Of a stretch of DNA of 64,000 bases, positions 9,213 to 19,912 are shown piece by piece. How positions within the stretch are numbered: position 1 is the first letter of the stretch; each line of letters starts with the position of its first letter. The notes below the pieces were generated by a model. It ran no database searches. It was not told where the DNA came from and saw only the letters and a list, made by a program, of their open reading frames with translations. The translations under genes and the position numbers were made by a program. Location of the stretch: positions 1 through 64,000 of the forward strand of contig QXJR01000013.1 in assembly GCA_020975725.1 (NCBI GenBank). The letters run 5' to 3'. This DNA is from Picocystis sp. L7 (taxonomy: Eukaryota; Chlorophyta; Picocystophyceae; Picocystales; Picocystaceae).

Positions 9213-10415
9213 TCAATGGTCAGCTTCAACCGCAATCGTACCTTGTACTTGTGCACCCCCCACCGAGTACATATTTCTGTACTCCTGCATAGTAGGAGGT
9301 GTTGTGTTGAAGTAACTGTTCGCAACACCGCCGTAACGACACGTATGAAAGTTAGTCAGTAAAGCTGCTACCCAATCTTCCTTACTAGTTGCACGGGAGC
9401 CTGTCATCTTCCTTGTGACATCCGTTACGAACGGCCACAAATTGCCGATCTTTCCAAAGACCCATTCAACACATTCCCTGTACTGGGACATGGCAGTAGC
9501 GTACTCTGCCATGGCAGGTGTCCTGTTCGATCGTTTCGGTGCACGGAGGAGGACCTCGCTCGCTGGATAGGCTGCATCTCCGTACAAGCACACCCGTTGT
9601 CCAAGTCGTTCGCAAATAGCACGCAATCGAGGCACAAGCTCAGAATCAACCAGCATTTGCGGATCGTTCGTACGACCTGCAGATGGTCCAAACCAATCGC
9701 CGATCATGAAGTTTGGAAGGACAACGCACTGGTACTTGACCTTGTGCGACCGCTTCCATCCATTGTACATGCTCTCCTGTCCCACCACTGGGCGGCAGAT
9801 GGTGAACATGGTGCCGTCGATGAAGCCCACACAGTGAGCTTCGAGGCACCCGCAGCGCGCCAAGTCATCCGCAAACAACGGGAGCTGGGCCTCCCACATT
9901 TCCAGTCGCATCGCACGTCGCGCGTGTTCGTACACGTGGTCTAGCATCACGTTGTACATCTCCGATATTGCCGGCGGAGGCCTACCGAAAATCTGCGCGA
10001 GCTCCATGTTGCGCTCACGCCCAGCCAACCGACGAAGGAGGAGGAGGAACGCCTCCTCACCGCCAAACCGCCTTCTGCACCGCGACCGCAGCACCTCTGG
10101 GACCTCCAGCAACCCTCGCAGCTCGGAAATCGCCTCTCGATCGAACCGGAACCACGACCGCAATTCGTCGTCCGTAAAGGAGTCCACTGTGCGCGCCGTC
10201 GAAGCAAGAGAGCATTGCGGACTCCACCAGCCCATCATTTCTCGCAGTAACGCGTCACACTCCGTCGCGATGGCGTCGAACGCAGCTGCGAACGCGAGAC
10301 CAAGGCTAGGCGACTGACGCGTCACGACGACGGCCAAGGCGCGCATCCTCGCGATCTCCACCCGCATTCGCCTCAGCTGCATGATTTCCAGAATCCTGCC
10401 TTGGCGCTGCGGCAT
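9213..10415 (-). CDS. PIF/Harbinger transposase (DDE_Tnp_4), copy 1
   Basis: 400 aa from the ATG at 10,415; the frame is open 13 codons further back but only from a TTG. Harbinger transposases cut and paste the element and create 3-bp target duplications. The catalytic triad is visible: D200 (FIDGTMF), D280 (YGDAAYP) and E317 (ECVEWVFG). The intervening CVVLPNF, GPSAGRTND and the C-terminal LTNFHTC blocks are typical of the HARBI1/DDE_Tnp_4 family. An N-terminal helical region (residues 1-75) and a helix-turn-helix-like part (about 95-165) precede the catalytic core. It is about half identical to the transposase at 63,003-64,000. The stop codon abuts the tandem array. Confidence 0.93.
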   Translation of the reverse strand: MPQRQGRILEIMQLRRMRVEIARMRALAVVVTRQSPSLGLAFAAAFDAIATECDALLREMMGWWSPQCSLASTARTVDSFTDDELRSWFRFDREAISELRGLLEVPEVLRSRCRRRFGGEEAFLLLLRRLAGRERNMELAQIFGRPPPAISEMYNVMLDHVYEHARRAMRLEMWEAQLPLFADDLARCGCLEAHCVGFIDGTMFTICRPVVGQESMYNGWKRSHKVKYQCVVLPNFMIGDWFGPSAGRTNDPQMLVDSELVPRLRAICERLGQRVCLYGDAAYPASEVLLRAPKRSNRTPAMAEYATAMSQYRECVEWVFGKIGNLWPFVTDVTRKMTGSRATSKEDWVAALLTNFHTCRYGGVANSYFNTTPPTMQEYRNMYSVGGAQVQGTIAVEADH

Positions 10416-10697
10416 GGTGCTTCTCTCCTCCCTCCTTCCCGCGTTCTTGTCCAAGCTATGCTACCGCCGAGGAAGGGGTCCCATCACGGCCGAGGCCACG
10501 AAGGGATTATTTTCCTCACAGCATGTGTCCAAATCGCTCCATAATGACCGATGGAGTGTCCTCCTCGTTTCGTTCCTTTTTCGCGGACCCGCAGAGGATC
10601 CCCCAAAATAGAACCACTATTTGCGGCGAAAACGGACCGGATTTTATTTTCCGGTCGGGAAACCCGGGTCAACGGTCAAAAAATTACGTAATGCAAA

Positions 10698-10735
10698 ACC
10701 GGAAGTTTTTTTTTGGGGGCTTGCCGAATGCCTCT
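10698..10735 (-). repeat. Right terminal inverted repeat, Harbinger 1
   Basis: Inverted match to 6,939-6,976; followed by AAA at 10,736-10,738. Confidence 0.9.
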
Positions 10736-10738
10736 AAA

Positions 10739-11345
10739 CAACGGCTGTACCGTTCCGGAACTGGAGTCAGTCCCCTTGGGGGTTCGTATTGAAGGAAGGT
10801 CGCCCCGGTTCAGAACGGGTTTTCTGTAAGGGACATCGAGGATTTAGACCGAAACAGACCGACTGAAGGGGACCGACCCCATCTCTACCTTTGCTTCTGG
10901 AAGGTAGGGCTGGGGTGCTGGACGGTGTCGATGCGACTGCCAGCTCACGTTCGCCCCGGGGCGAACGCAACGGACGTTCAGATGTGACTCTAGGGAGCAC
11001 GTGGGCTGCCATGGCACCCCTGTTGCCCCAATTCCAACCGCCAGTGAGAGGCGGTGAGAGAGGTAGACCCTTGGTCCCTCTTTGCTTTGTGATACACTTC
11101 TTCTACTTGCCAAGCCAAGTGCGCAACACGCCTCCTCCTCCGACCCTGACCAACGCAACAGGAGAAACCACCTGGACGCTCCAGCACGTCCGTTCTCGCC
11201 TCCCACGCCGGCCGAGGCTCCTTCAACGCAAGGGAGAAGAGAGAGAGAAGAAGACCCCGGTACAAGGGGTGCGAATCCCGTCCACGAGACCCTCGTCACC
11301 AAGAGTACGTGTGTTGGGTCATTCAACCACGGACGCAAGTCTAAT
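10739..11345 (+). repeat. Possible old LTR-like remnant, otherwise no gene
   Basis: No convincing coding frame. It shares short blocks with the gypsy LTRs (GACTGAAGGGGACC-like, TCTCGCCTCCCACG, and CACGGACGC near the end at about 11,325). This would fit a strongly diverged relative of that LTR, but the similarity is weak and ends could not be set. Confidence 0.3.
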
Positions 11346-11500
11346 AGACGCCAACGGCGGGACTGTCATGAACACCATGTTTAGAGGAGTTGCTGTCTTT
11401 AACCAAAAGCCAGACATGGAACACTGCAAGTGTTACCAGTTAGAAGAGAGCGTTGCCACATGTCACTCCCTGGAACCAAGACTACAAAGTAAGGTTTGAG
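11346..11500 (+). pseudogene. BspA-like repeat fragment
   Basis: Encodes VMNTMFRGVAVFNQKPDMEHC, one recognisable DUF285 repeat unit followed by a Cys-containing tail. It has no start and no full repeat array. It may be a displaced piece of the same repeat gene as 5,790-6,407, separated from it by the Harbinger element and LTR debris. Confidence 0.45.
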
Positions 11501-11550
11501 GAGAGCCAAGCAAATCCACCCTTTAACCTTTGCTTTGTTCTCCGGATTGA

Positions 11551-11665
11551 TGTGTAACACCTTCCTAGGTCACCCTCTCCGTGGAGGAGTGCTTTCTTCT
11601 TCCTCGAGAGTACATGTACAAGTGCAGACATTTACTATTAAAGACAAAGTACTAAATGTGTAAAT
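11551..11665 (+). repeat. Fragment of the second LTR family
   Basis: About 110 bp beginning TGTGTAACACCTTCCTAGG, closely matching the first part of the solo LTR at 16,219-16,577 (shared ACACCTTCCTAGGTCACCC and the ATGTACAAG...AGTAMTAAATGT stretch). The match ends where the piggyBac remnant begins. Confidence 0.65.
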
Positions 11666-11673
11666 CCCCAGCT

Positions 11674-11697
11674 CATTGTCCTATATATAGGACAATC
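11674..11697. repeat. TATATA-centred palindrome, left end of piggyBac remnant
   Basis: Perfect palindrome around TGTCCTATATATAGGACA, extended by AT on each side. The same sequence sits near 15,185-15,206 and a looser version (ATTGTCCC...GGGCAAT) at 15,152-15,175. Confidence 0.7.
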
Positions 11698-11973
11698 GGG
11701 AACAATCACGTTTGGCGCGCATTCGCCACCATAACCATGCGCGTTTCTTTTGCGCGTTCTAGGACGTGTAGAGAACTCTTTGAAGCTTCTAAGTCCACGC
11801 GCATGAGCGGAGAGATGCCCCGTGTCGTCGTCGAGCGCCCCGTACATCCGACCCTTCGTCAACCCATAGGACAATAGCGCCCAACTTCGCGCGGTCCGTG
11901 TACACGCATCGCGCTCTCCCACGTCGCGTGGCACGGCTCATTTGAAGGCTTAGAAGTTCAACTTATCGATCTA

Positions 11974-14900
11974 TTACTCTGTGGATCTACGCCTCCGACC
12001 TCGCATCAGACAGGCCGGTGCAGGTGTGTGCACGTCCGCCCCCGACACCCTCCGGCGTCGCCTAGAGGGGACTCCCGCCATGTGCAGTGCAGCGCAATCA
12101 CGGCCCGTGTATGGCCCACAGAGGTAGGCAATGATGCCTTCGCTTGGCTTGTGACATGTGTGGCATGCTTCCGAGGCTTTCGTACCGCACATGACGCAGC
12201 GACGGTGCTTCACCTTCCTCACTTGCGTGTCTTCCCCACTCGTCCTCGTCACTTCGTCCAATGCTACGAGACGGTGTGCACTTCCTCCACCCAAATCACC
12301 CATCGCAACGATCAACAGACGTAGACGGAGAGCTTGCTACATCTCCGTCTCCAACTGTGCCATTATCCACGGATTCTCCAGCAGCTCCTTTGCGAGGAGC
12401 ATCTTGTTGTGCTTCTGTCGCACCTGCCCTGTTCCCTTCGCACGCATGAGCAGGAAGGTGTTCACCTCCGCCAACCCAATGAGCTCACTCAACTTGCAAA
12501 TTCCAAAGTCGTGCGTTTTCCACACGTCGTGGAACGCAACGCTACCTGCTCGCACCCGGTTGTGCTAGTCCACGATGCTGCACTTCGACCTGTACATCTG
12601 CGTCGTCTCATCTACTGGGATTTGCTTTGCCAGTAGATGAGTAGTGTCACTTGGATGCTTCACCATGTACTTCATGGTGACTCCTGGCTGTGTGGTGAAG
12701 CAGGAAGACACCAAGCACAGTGGTACGCCAGCAGGTTCACGATGGGCAGTGGCCTTGGTTTGGGTGGGGCTCTTGCGCACAGAGGCTTCGCCTAGAAGGC
12801 AAACAGCCACTCCAGGTTGTTCGGGCTCACCGGCGAGGAAACGTTGAAGTGCGGCCTTGGGATAACCCCTGTGTGCTGTATTCACATTCAACACGGAGTA
12901 CACACCGCGCTCTAGCAGCGCACAGCATGTCTTTGCTGACCCAAACCAGCTCTCACCAAGGCAGACACGCCCACTACCAAAGAACAGCTTCATGAGCCCG
13001 AGGGTGGTTGCTGTGGTTGTCCCATATTCTGCATAAAATTCTTTCTCCTTCATCAAGCCTGCATTCTCCACTGGTTCCATGCGGAAACAGACAACAGTCG
13101 GCCCATCACACACAGTTTTGAGCTCCCTGCCCAGCGGGTCAGGTTTCTGGCGCAGAAACATCCTGGACGGCATGTACCTGCCCATCCACTTCAACATGGA
13201 TTCGTCCACAACCACCAGCCAGTTTGGAGTGAAATGCCGGGATGCATGTGCATTCCATGCATCCCAGAACTTGCGCTGTTCCCAATGTGGATCACCCTGC
13301 AGTATACGCAAGGTGCCTCTGGGTCTCTTGCAAGCTCTAGCTTGCTCAGGCCTGTCCTCTCTCGCTCCTCGCTCCGCTGTGTATTTTGGCACACTGACTG
13401 CCAAGAATTCCAAGATGCGGTCAAAGTCCCTCCTGCAGAGTGTTACGCCGGGTAAGCTTGACTCCTTTGAAGCCATGCTCTTCTTTGTACCACTAGCAGT
13501 TAGACACAAGACCCCAACTGCTGATCAGTTCATCGGACATCCACCCGGACTAATCTCTCGATTAGTCGACGAATTGTCCGGGAGAACCGGGACTGAAAGG
13601 GACCTAGCAACGGGCGAATCTTTCGGAATCTTTAAAGGGACAACGAAGGGTGAGGATGTTGTCCGGATGGATTCGGTGAATCACAAGCTCGGTGCTGGAC
13701 CGTCCGATCGGGACGCGGGGTCCACGTGACCACCAGCAACCGCTAGTTCGTAGGGGCTCTCCACTTGGACCGCTCCTTCCTATGGTGGCCCTTAGGGGGC
13801 CTCCTTTGCCGTGAGATAGAGAGAACTTGCTTGACCCTTTGGAAGGACACGTCGCCTCTCCCACGAGCTTGGCGCGGCATCTTCACACGGCAACTGCTCT
13901 TGAAGACCACCGGAAGCTTTCTCGCGGTGTCCCTCCTGCTAGGGAGCCGAAGACCCCCCCCCTTCGCGAGAACAAGAAAGGAATCGCTTCAAGGCCCAAC
14001 CGGCCTCTCCCACCTTCGCCCGTGGAAGCTCGAAGCTCATCAGAGCGAGACGTGTGTAAAAGTGCTCCTCACGGACGCTTTGTAACAAGAGGAACTTGTC
14101 CAGGTTGAACTGGACCGCCAGTGGGTCCTTCTCCACATCAATCACCTGTTACAAGGATTTTCTGCTGAGCCCAGGGTGCAACAACATGTACACGAATGAC
14201 CTCAACACCCTCAACAACATACAAGGTGTACAATCTCTATCCTAAGACAAGAAAGTGTCACCTGGTCTGTTGTACTTGCTTCGACCACGCCAAGTGATCT
14301 CAGCAGTCCAATTAGGTAACAATTCGTATGGGAAGAAGCGCAGGAAATACTGCAATGCTTCCGTCTCACAAAAAGGCTCTGGTATGTAAGACGAAGACGA
14401 GCCATAGCCTTGTTGCCTGTCCATGACGCCATTGGCTGCACGTGAGCCCACCATCACGTGCGCCTCTTCCTCCTCCCACACCACTCCAAAACCGTTCCTA
14501 GCCACTTCGTTGGCGTCCACGCGATCTCCAAGCGGGTCCAAGCCTTCCTCGTGGAGCGTTGCGCACTCCTTGACGTCGAGGAAGGCCTCCTTCGGTGGTA
14601 CCTCCGTGGGTGGAGGTATCAAGTCGTCTTCCCCACCGGCATCTGTTTCGGTGGGTCTTTCTTCCTCCGTGGCCGCGCGCTGGGGTTCTTTTTCCGGTGG
14701 TTGCTCCACAACCCTGTAACGGTTCACCGTTTCCTCGGTGACCGGCCATTCCTCCGTCGAGGTGCCTGATGTGTGGCAGCGAACGATGGCCTCCTGCTCT
14801 CTTGTACGTAAACGTATGAGGCGGAGCACCACGCCGTCATACCACGTGTCGCTCCACGCCTCCCCATGCGCTTCATGGGCCCATTCTTCGCCAAACTCGG

Positions 14901-14976
14901 CTGCTCGAATCCGAACGCGCGCTCCAATCAGCGGATTGGGCGGCCGTTGCCGCCGTTGCTTCCGCCGCTGCACCAT
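11974..14976 (-). pseudogene. piggyBac-like transposase, broken
   Basis: Read on the minus strand. The N-terminal part (14,976-14,242) is acidic and ends EALQYFLRFFPYELL. The catalytic part (about 13,440-12,565) has the piggyBac DESMLKWMGR and GESWFGSAKT/LLERGVY motifs, as in algal and oomycete PGBD4-like proteins. A C-terminal part in another frame (12,555-12,337) reads KLSELIGLAEVNTFLL. A Cys-rich zinc-binding tail (RCVMCGTKASEACHTC...CGPYTG, about 12,250-12,110) is typical of piggyBac. A stop closes the N-terminal frame at about 14,242, a solo LTR of 647 bp splits the middle, and the last two parts are out of frame with the core, so no functional product is expected. Confidence 0.75.
13441..14087 (+). 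repeat. Solo gypsy LTR inside the piggyBac transposase
   Basis: 647 bp with TGTTACGCCGGGTA...CGCTTTGTAACA ends, the same family as the LTR at 5,104-5,757. It is flanked by AGAG on both sides (13,437-13,440 and 14,088-14,091), a target duplication. No internal region, so a recombination product. It is diverged from the 5.1-kb LTR in several blocks, so it is older. Confidence 0.9.
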
Positions 14977-15151
14977 GCGTGATCACGTCCGAAAACCCGT
15001 AGGGCTTCCTTCCTCGGCTGACAACTTGAGAATCAATACTCAACTTGCCCATCAGAAATCCGTCCCATGATTGCAACATATCTTGGGTATCTAGGCATCA
15101 ATTCTCCCATCTAAATTGGGCAATTTGCAGAAAAACGTTCCTACTAGAAAG

Positions 15152-15206
15152 ATTGTCCCAGATATATAGGGCAATAACACCCTCATTGTCCTATATATAG
15201 GACACA
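15152..15206. repeat. Two TATATA-centred palindromes, right end of piggyBac remnant
   Basis: An imperfect copy (ATTGTCCC...GGGCAAT) is followed by a clean TGTCCTATATATAGGACA, mirroring the left end. Confidence 0.65.
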
Positions 15207-15227
15207 TGGGGACTCGTACAAAAAAGT

Positions 15228-16218
15228 ACGGTGTCAGTATTGCTACAACGAAGGCCATGTACTCGCTGACTTCAAGAAATTCAAAGCAGAGCATGGGATC
15301 AACATCTCTGGACCCAAGAGAAAACCTTCCAACAAAAGCAAGTTGGCAGAGGTCGAAGATGATGTCATTAGCTTGATGGCAGTGACCGCAGAACTTACCA
15401 CCGATGACCAGCACACCTGGATCATTGATTCTAGGGCATCGTGGCACATGGCAGGCCACAAGGAAATGTTCAAGGACATGTCACTCGATCAGCATCATGC
15501 CACCATCGAAATTGCATATGGGACACACCTAAAAGCTGAAGGCAAAGGAATAGTGGAGTAAGTGCTGGGTGACAAAATCCATACCAAACTCACACTTACC
15601 AATGAAATGTATGTACCTGGACTCACCGCACACCTATTGTCAGTATCAAGCATGATAGGAACAGAACGCGTCAGTACGTTTCCAAAACAACAGGTGCACA
15701 ATCAAAAAGGGAACCATACCTTAGAAATCACCACCATGACAAGCAGCCACTACTGCCTCCGTGCGACCGCAAAAACCTGGCACCAAAGACTTGGACACAT
15801 GCATCCAAATCGCGTAAAAAAGCTTGACCTTCCACATGAAACTGATAAACAATGTGAAGACTGCATCCAAAACAAGCAGACAGCTACTGCGTTCAAGCCA
15901 AAAAATTACCAGTTGGAACCACTGGATTTGCTGTACATGGATGTGGTTGGTGAAATCAGCCCACCAACACCTGGACGGTACACACATTACTTGTCACTAT
16001 TGGATCACTCAACCAAACTTGGTCTCACATGCCTGATGTCCTCAAAGGGACAGGCTTCCGAGTATGCGAGGGAAGCCATCAACCACCTGGAAAAACTCGC
16101 TGGCTCAAACAAAAGGGTCAGATCAGTGAGAACGGACCGTGGTCAAGAGTTTCTGGGAAATGACCTCAAGGAGTTTCTTTCTGCAAAGGGAATTCAACAT
16201 GAATTAAATGGAGGATAC
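15228..16218 (+). pseudogene. Copia Gag tail, protease and integrase N-terminal part
   Basis: The CCHC-type knuckle, the DS-A-S protease site and the integrase HHCC finger with GPR-type core (DRGQEFLGNDL) are recognisable. It is a fossil: the coding region is interrupted and ends at the inserted solo LTR. Confidence 0.8.
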
Positions 16219-16577
16219 CGTTACACCTTCCTAGGTCACCCTCCCCATGGAGGAGTGTTTTCTTCCTCCTCGACAGTAGATGTACAAGGTTAGATGTTTA
16301 TTACTATAGACAGAGTAATAAATGTACCTTTTTGGACAATTACCGCAGAGGAATAACTCGATGACCCACATAGAGGAGCCACCGGTCTTCTTAATGAACA
16401 AGTCCTACTCAAGGCCTCCGACCCACGCGCCGTCCTCACGCCGTTTGCGTCCGGGCACCGTCGGGGCACTCAAGGAGCCGTTTCTTCGCCAAGCATCCGA
16501 GTTTGTCCCACCTCTCCTTCGTGGGTCCAAGTGTATACGACCGCTTTTCTCGTCCTCCAAAGGTCGAGAGTGGAACA
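16219..16577 (+). repeat. Solo LTR (second family) inside the copia integrase
   Basis: 359 bp with near-inverted ends (CGTTACAC...GTGGAACA) and a 4-bp ATAC duplication on both sides (16,215-16,218 and 16,578-16,581). The first 110 bp match 11,551-11,665. Confidence 0.8.
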
Positions 16578-16581
16578 ATAC

Positions 16582-18851
16582 ACTCCACAGCAAAATGATG
16601 CTGAGAGGTATCACCGAGATCTGAGGGAACATGCCAGCACCATGCTGAACAGCTCAAACTTGCCATCGAAGTACTGGGGTGAAGCTATCAAGAACTACAC
16701 CCACACCAGAAACCTAATTCCACCCAGTGACCCAAAGGATCACAAATCCCCATATGAAAAACTCAGCAACAGGAAGCAGTCAGTAAAGCACCTGCGAGTT
16801 TTCGGATGCGCAACCTGGGTTCTCAAGAACTCAAAACAACTCACCAAAAAGTTTGATGCCCGAAGTGAAAAGGGCATATTCCTGGGCTATGAGAACACAA
16901 GCACCTACCGCGTGCTTGTGAACAACTCACTCATCATAAGCAGAAATGTCAAATTTGATGAAACCCAGAAGGGAGAATATTCTCCCAAACCATACGAAGT
17001 GACACAACTGAGAACTGCCACAAACTACCTGAATGTCCCTGTTCAGTGGGAGGCTGCTGCTACCAATGATGCACAAGATGAACTGCATCAAAACACAACT
17101 GATACCCTATCAGTGACCGATACCAATGACACAGGTACAACCAAGATTGGCACCGCACAAGAAAACACGGCAGATCCAACGGAAACACAACCTGAAGATG
17201 AACATGGGAGTCAGCCATACAACCTCCGACCAAACAGACAAAGGCAATACAAAGCCTACAGAGCTGAAAACTTACCAGACAAATTCGATGGCTATGAACA
17301 GGCCATGAAAAGAGCTGACAAAGCCATGTGGGAGGAAGCTATCCAATCCGAACTCACCTCCCTCAATCACATGAGAACCTGGACCAAGACTGACCTGCCA
17401 AAGGACAAAAGACCCATTGGAAGCAAATGGATCTTCAAGATAAAAAGGGATGCCAACAACAACATAGTCAAATACAAAGCCAGACTGGTCGCACTTGGAT
17501 GTCATCAGAAACCTGGACAAGACTATGAGGACATATATGCCTCAGTGGTCAGCAAAACAGCGCTCAGAATCTTCCTCGCAACGGTAAACCAACTCCAACT
17601 TTACCTACATCAAATGGACATCGAAACTGCATTTCTCAATGCAAGCCTAGAGGAAGAAGTGTACCTGCGAATACCCAAAGGACTGTCAGCAGACAAAAAC
17701 TCAGACCAAGTGCTAAAACTCGATCGCAGCCTCTACGGACTCAAGCAAGGTCCCAGAGCCTGGAACATCGAACTAACCAATACCTTGAGAAGTATGAACT
17801 TCTCATGCAATCAGGTTGACCAGAGCGTACTGAAATGCTCTGCACCAGATACAACCTGTTTCCTGTGTTTCTATGTGGACGATATACTGATCGCCAGTGA
17901 CAAATCTGATACAATCCAGCAGATGAAAACTCTAATCAAATCCAAGTACAAGGCAACTGATGTGGGAGAAGCAAACCAATTTCTTGGAATCACACTCACC
18001 AGAAAAATCCCTGACCAATCATTGAGCATGGACCAGACTGCAAAAGTGACGGACTATGTGACACAACATGGGATTGAAGACAGCAAGATTCAAGATTTAC
18101 CACTCTCTGTGCCACTGCCTGCCAAACATGATGAAGAAAAAGTGATGCACAATCAGTATCAGCAAATTAGCGGACAGCTCCAATATCTCGCTGGTACAAC
18201 AAGACCAGACATCTGCTATGCAGCATCCGTGTTAGCCAGATTCAACAATCATCCTACAAAGGAACATTGGAAAGCAATGAGAAACACGTTAAAGTATCTG
18301 AACGGAACCAGGAACTTACAACTAACGTATCAAGGCACCTCGCAGGACTTACCTGACTGCATTCAGATAACCGTATACAGTGATGCTGACTATGCAGGAG
18401 AGAGTGACACACGCAGGTCGAGAACCGGATACGCCATACTGATAATGGGAGGACTAGTGGCCTGGCAAAGTAAACTTCAACCAACCATCTCCCTGTCAAC
18501 AACTGAAGCCGAATATCAAGCTGCCACTGCTGCGGTCAAAGAAGCCCTATGGATGAAGAACTTCATCGACCAACTACTCAACCCAAAGAAGGTTGAGATA
18601 GTTGTTAAGGTGGACAACCAATCAGCTCTGCGCTTGTTGAAGAATCCACAATCAGTCAGCCGTGCAAAACATATTGACGTGCAACACCATTTTTTGCGTG
18701 AACGTGCAATACGTGAAGAAGTCGACTTCAGGTACTGTCCAACGGAAAAAATGTGGGCAGACTATCTCACGAAAAGACTCCCAAAAGAAAAATTCAAGAC
18801 CTACATATCAAAGCTTGGCACGTACTCACTTGAAGTGGAGCTGAGTGGGAG
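16582..18851 (+). pseudogene. Copia integrase C-terminal part, reverse transcriptase and RNase H
   Basis: Open from the inserted LTR to the start of the 3' LTR and beyond (a stop at about 19,122). It contains the integrase C-terminal GKR-type region, RT (WIFKIKRDANNNIVKYKARL, YLHQMDIETAFLNA, FYVDDILIASD) and RNase H (SDADYAGE, VDNQSAL, DVQHHFLRERA), ending with a TKRLPKEKF-type tail. This stretch itself looks little decayed. Confidence 0.88.
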
Positions 18852-19382
18852 TGTTGAAAGAACTACCCTTTCAGAAGGGAACAACCCCACACTTAGTGAC
18901 CAAACCCAATCTTCGACGAAGTCCAAGACAAGGAGTTACCCCGACGAAGATGCCGAGGAATCCTACATTGGACTTGACGAACGCAAAGCTACTCGACAGC
19001 AAAACAAGGAAGTTAGTAGGCGTCGTGCAACTGCGAACACTACCTCGCTTGAACAAACTCGGAGCGCTGTAAATAGCGCGCATGCATTACCTGTAAATCA
19101 GATTTTTCCATTCTCCAACTGATTTTTCCACAACGCCCTTCAATAGCAAGCCACTCTCATGTTCGTTCCTACGACGTGCTGCAAAAGGCACCACAGCGCC
19201 TGGACCAACGACAAAACGCTCAACTAGGGCTTCTCCTCATTGATACGGATCAGTTCACAATTGACTTCACAACGATTGTGGAGAGAACCAGAACTTATTT
19301 AAGGGAATCAGCAGTCAATTAAGCACACCCTCCCTTACTAATCGAGATACAAACCGGACCCAGTCGGTGCGAATCTTCAACA
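18852..19382 (+). repeat. 3' LTR of the copia element
   Basis: 531 bp starting TGTTGAAAGA right after a purine-rich tract (GAAGTGGAGCTGAGTGGGAG) and ending TCTTCAACA, giving inverted ends. The RNase H frame runs into it, as is common in copia elements. Confidence 0.8.
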
Positions 19383-19403
19383 ACCACATCTAGTGGTGGA
19401 ATA

Positions 19404-19767
19404 CTGTGGCGACCAGATAGGGCTGGAAGCGCCATAGCCCTAGGACCGTCCGATGGGGACGTGGGGACCCACGTGGATCCCCAACCGCCTGTTGGGCGGA
19501 TAACGAGGGCGATTTCCACCACTCGTTCTCGATGAAGGAGGGAGAGAAAAATGGGAGCGGCCCACTTGTTTGAATAGACGTTCGATGAATCAACAACACA
19601 TGCATCAGTCGTCTCCCTCGTACTTGCTGAAGCTTGCGAGCTCAATGAACGGCCTCGCAACTGCCTCCGACACTTCCTTTGTGGGCTGTGAAGAAGAAAA
19701 AGACGACCCCTCTTCAAGAGTCCTCGTGTATACCTCCACGGACGCTTGTTACCGTTGTGCAACAGAT
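19404..19767 (+). repeat. LTR-like remnant related to the gypsy LTR
   Basis: Starts TGTGGCGACC and ends CACGGACGCTTGTTACCG...GTGCAACA. It shares ACCGTCCGATGGGGACG and the CACGGACGCTT end block with the gypsy LTRs. Target duplication not clear. Confidence 0.5.
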
Positions 19768-19912
19768 TACACGTACATTCAAACTTGAAACCTGGTTTGT
19801 GACTCGCACGCTCGTGAGTTCAACTGTAGTACTAGGTAGTGAATTACTTATGATAACCATCGATCCCTCTCACCCAAAACCCACTGAAAAAGACTATTCG
19901 GACAACAATTGG
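19757..19912 (-). repeat. Dispersed repeat, copy A
   Basis: The reverse complement is roughly 80% identical to 31,797-31,950 (shared blocks CAGTGGGTTTTGGGTG, CTCACGAGCGTGCGA, CAAGTTTGA-TGTACGTG). It follows the LTR-like remnant directly, so it may be part of the same element. The sequence from here to 20,446 has no other recognisable gene. Confidence 0.65.

Larger units (their letters stand above)
6939..10735. mobile_element. PIF/Harbinger DNA transposon, apparently complete (copy 1)
   Basis: Bounded by 38-bp terminal inverted repeats that begin AGAGGCATTCGGCAAGCCCC (6,939-6,976 and, inverted, 10,698-10,735; one mismatch seen in the C/A run). Both are flanked by AAA, a plausible 3-bp target duplication. 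Inside are a Myb/SANT-like gene on the plus strand (7,286-8,155), a tandem array (8,435-9,212) and a DDE transposase on the minus strand (9,213-10,415). The two genes are convergent. Both frames are open and the DDE residues are present, so the copy may be active or recently so. Confidence 0.9.
11667..15205 (-). mobile_element. Decayed piggyBac-type DNA transposon with a nested solo LTR
   Basis: A piggyBac-like transposase lies on the minus strand. At both outer sides are CCCC/GGGG followed by the palindrome TGTCCTATATATAGGACA (11,678-11,693 region and 15,187-15,204), so these probably mark the ends. TTAA target duplications were not seen, so the exact borders are uncertain. The element is broken by a solo gypsy LTR (13,441-14,087) and by decay of the coding frame. 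Confidence 0.65.
15206..19382 (+). mobile_element. Ty1/copia LTR retrotransposon, 5'-truncated, broken
   Basis: The order zinc knuckle (CQYCYNEGH, about 15,232), protease (WIIDS, about 15,418), integrase (LGHMH zinc finger and core, about 15,790-16,215 and on from 16,582), RT (about 17,390-18,000, FYVDDILIAS at about 17,868) and RNase H (about 18,370-18,760) is that of copia elements. A 3' LTR follows. The 5' LTR and most of gag are missing; the element starts at the piggyBac remnant. The integrase region is split by a solo LTR of another family, and there is at least one other break. Confidence 0.9.

Noticed and set aside
8448-9315. Cys/Trp/Leu-rich open frames in the 14-bp array
   Set aside because: Same reason: translation of a minisatellite in overlapping frames.
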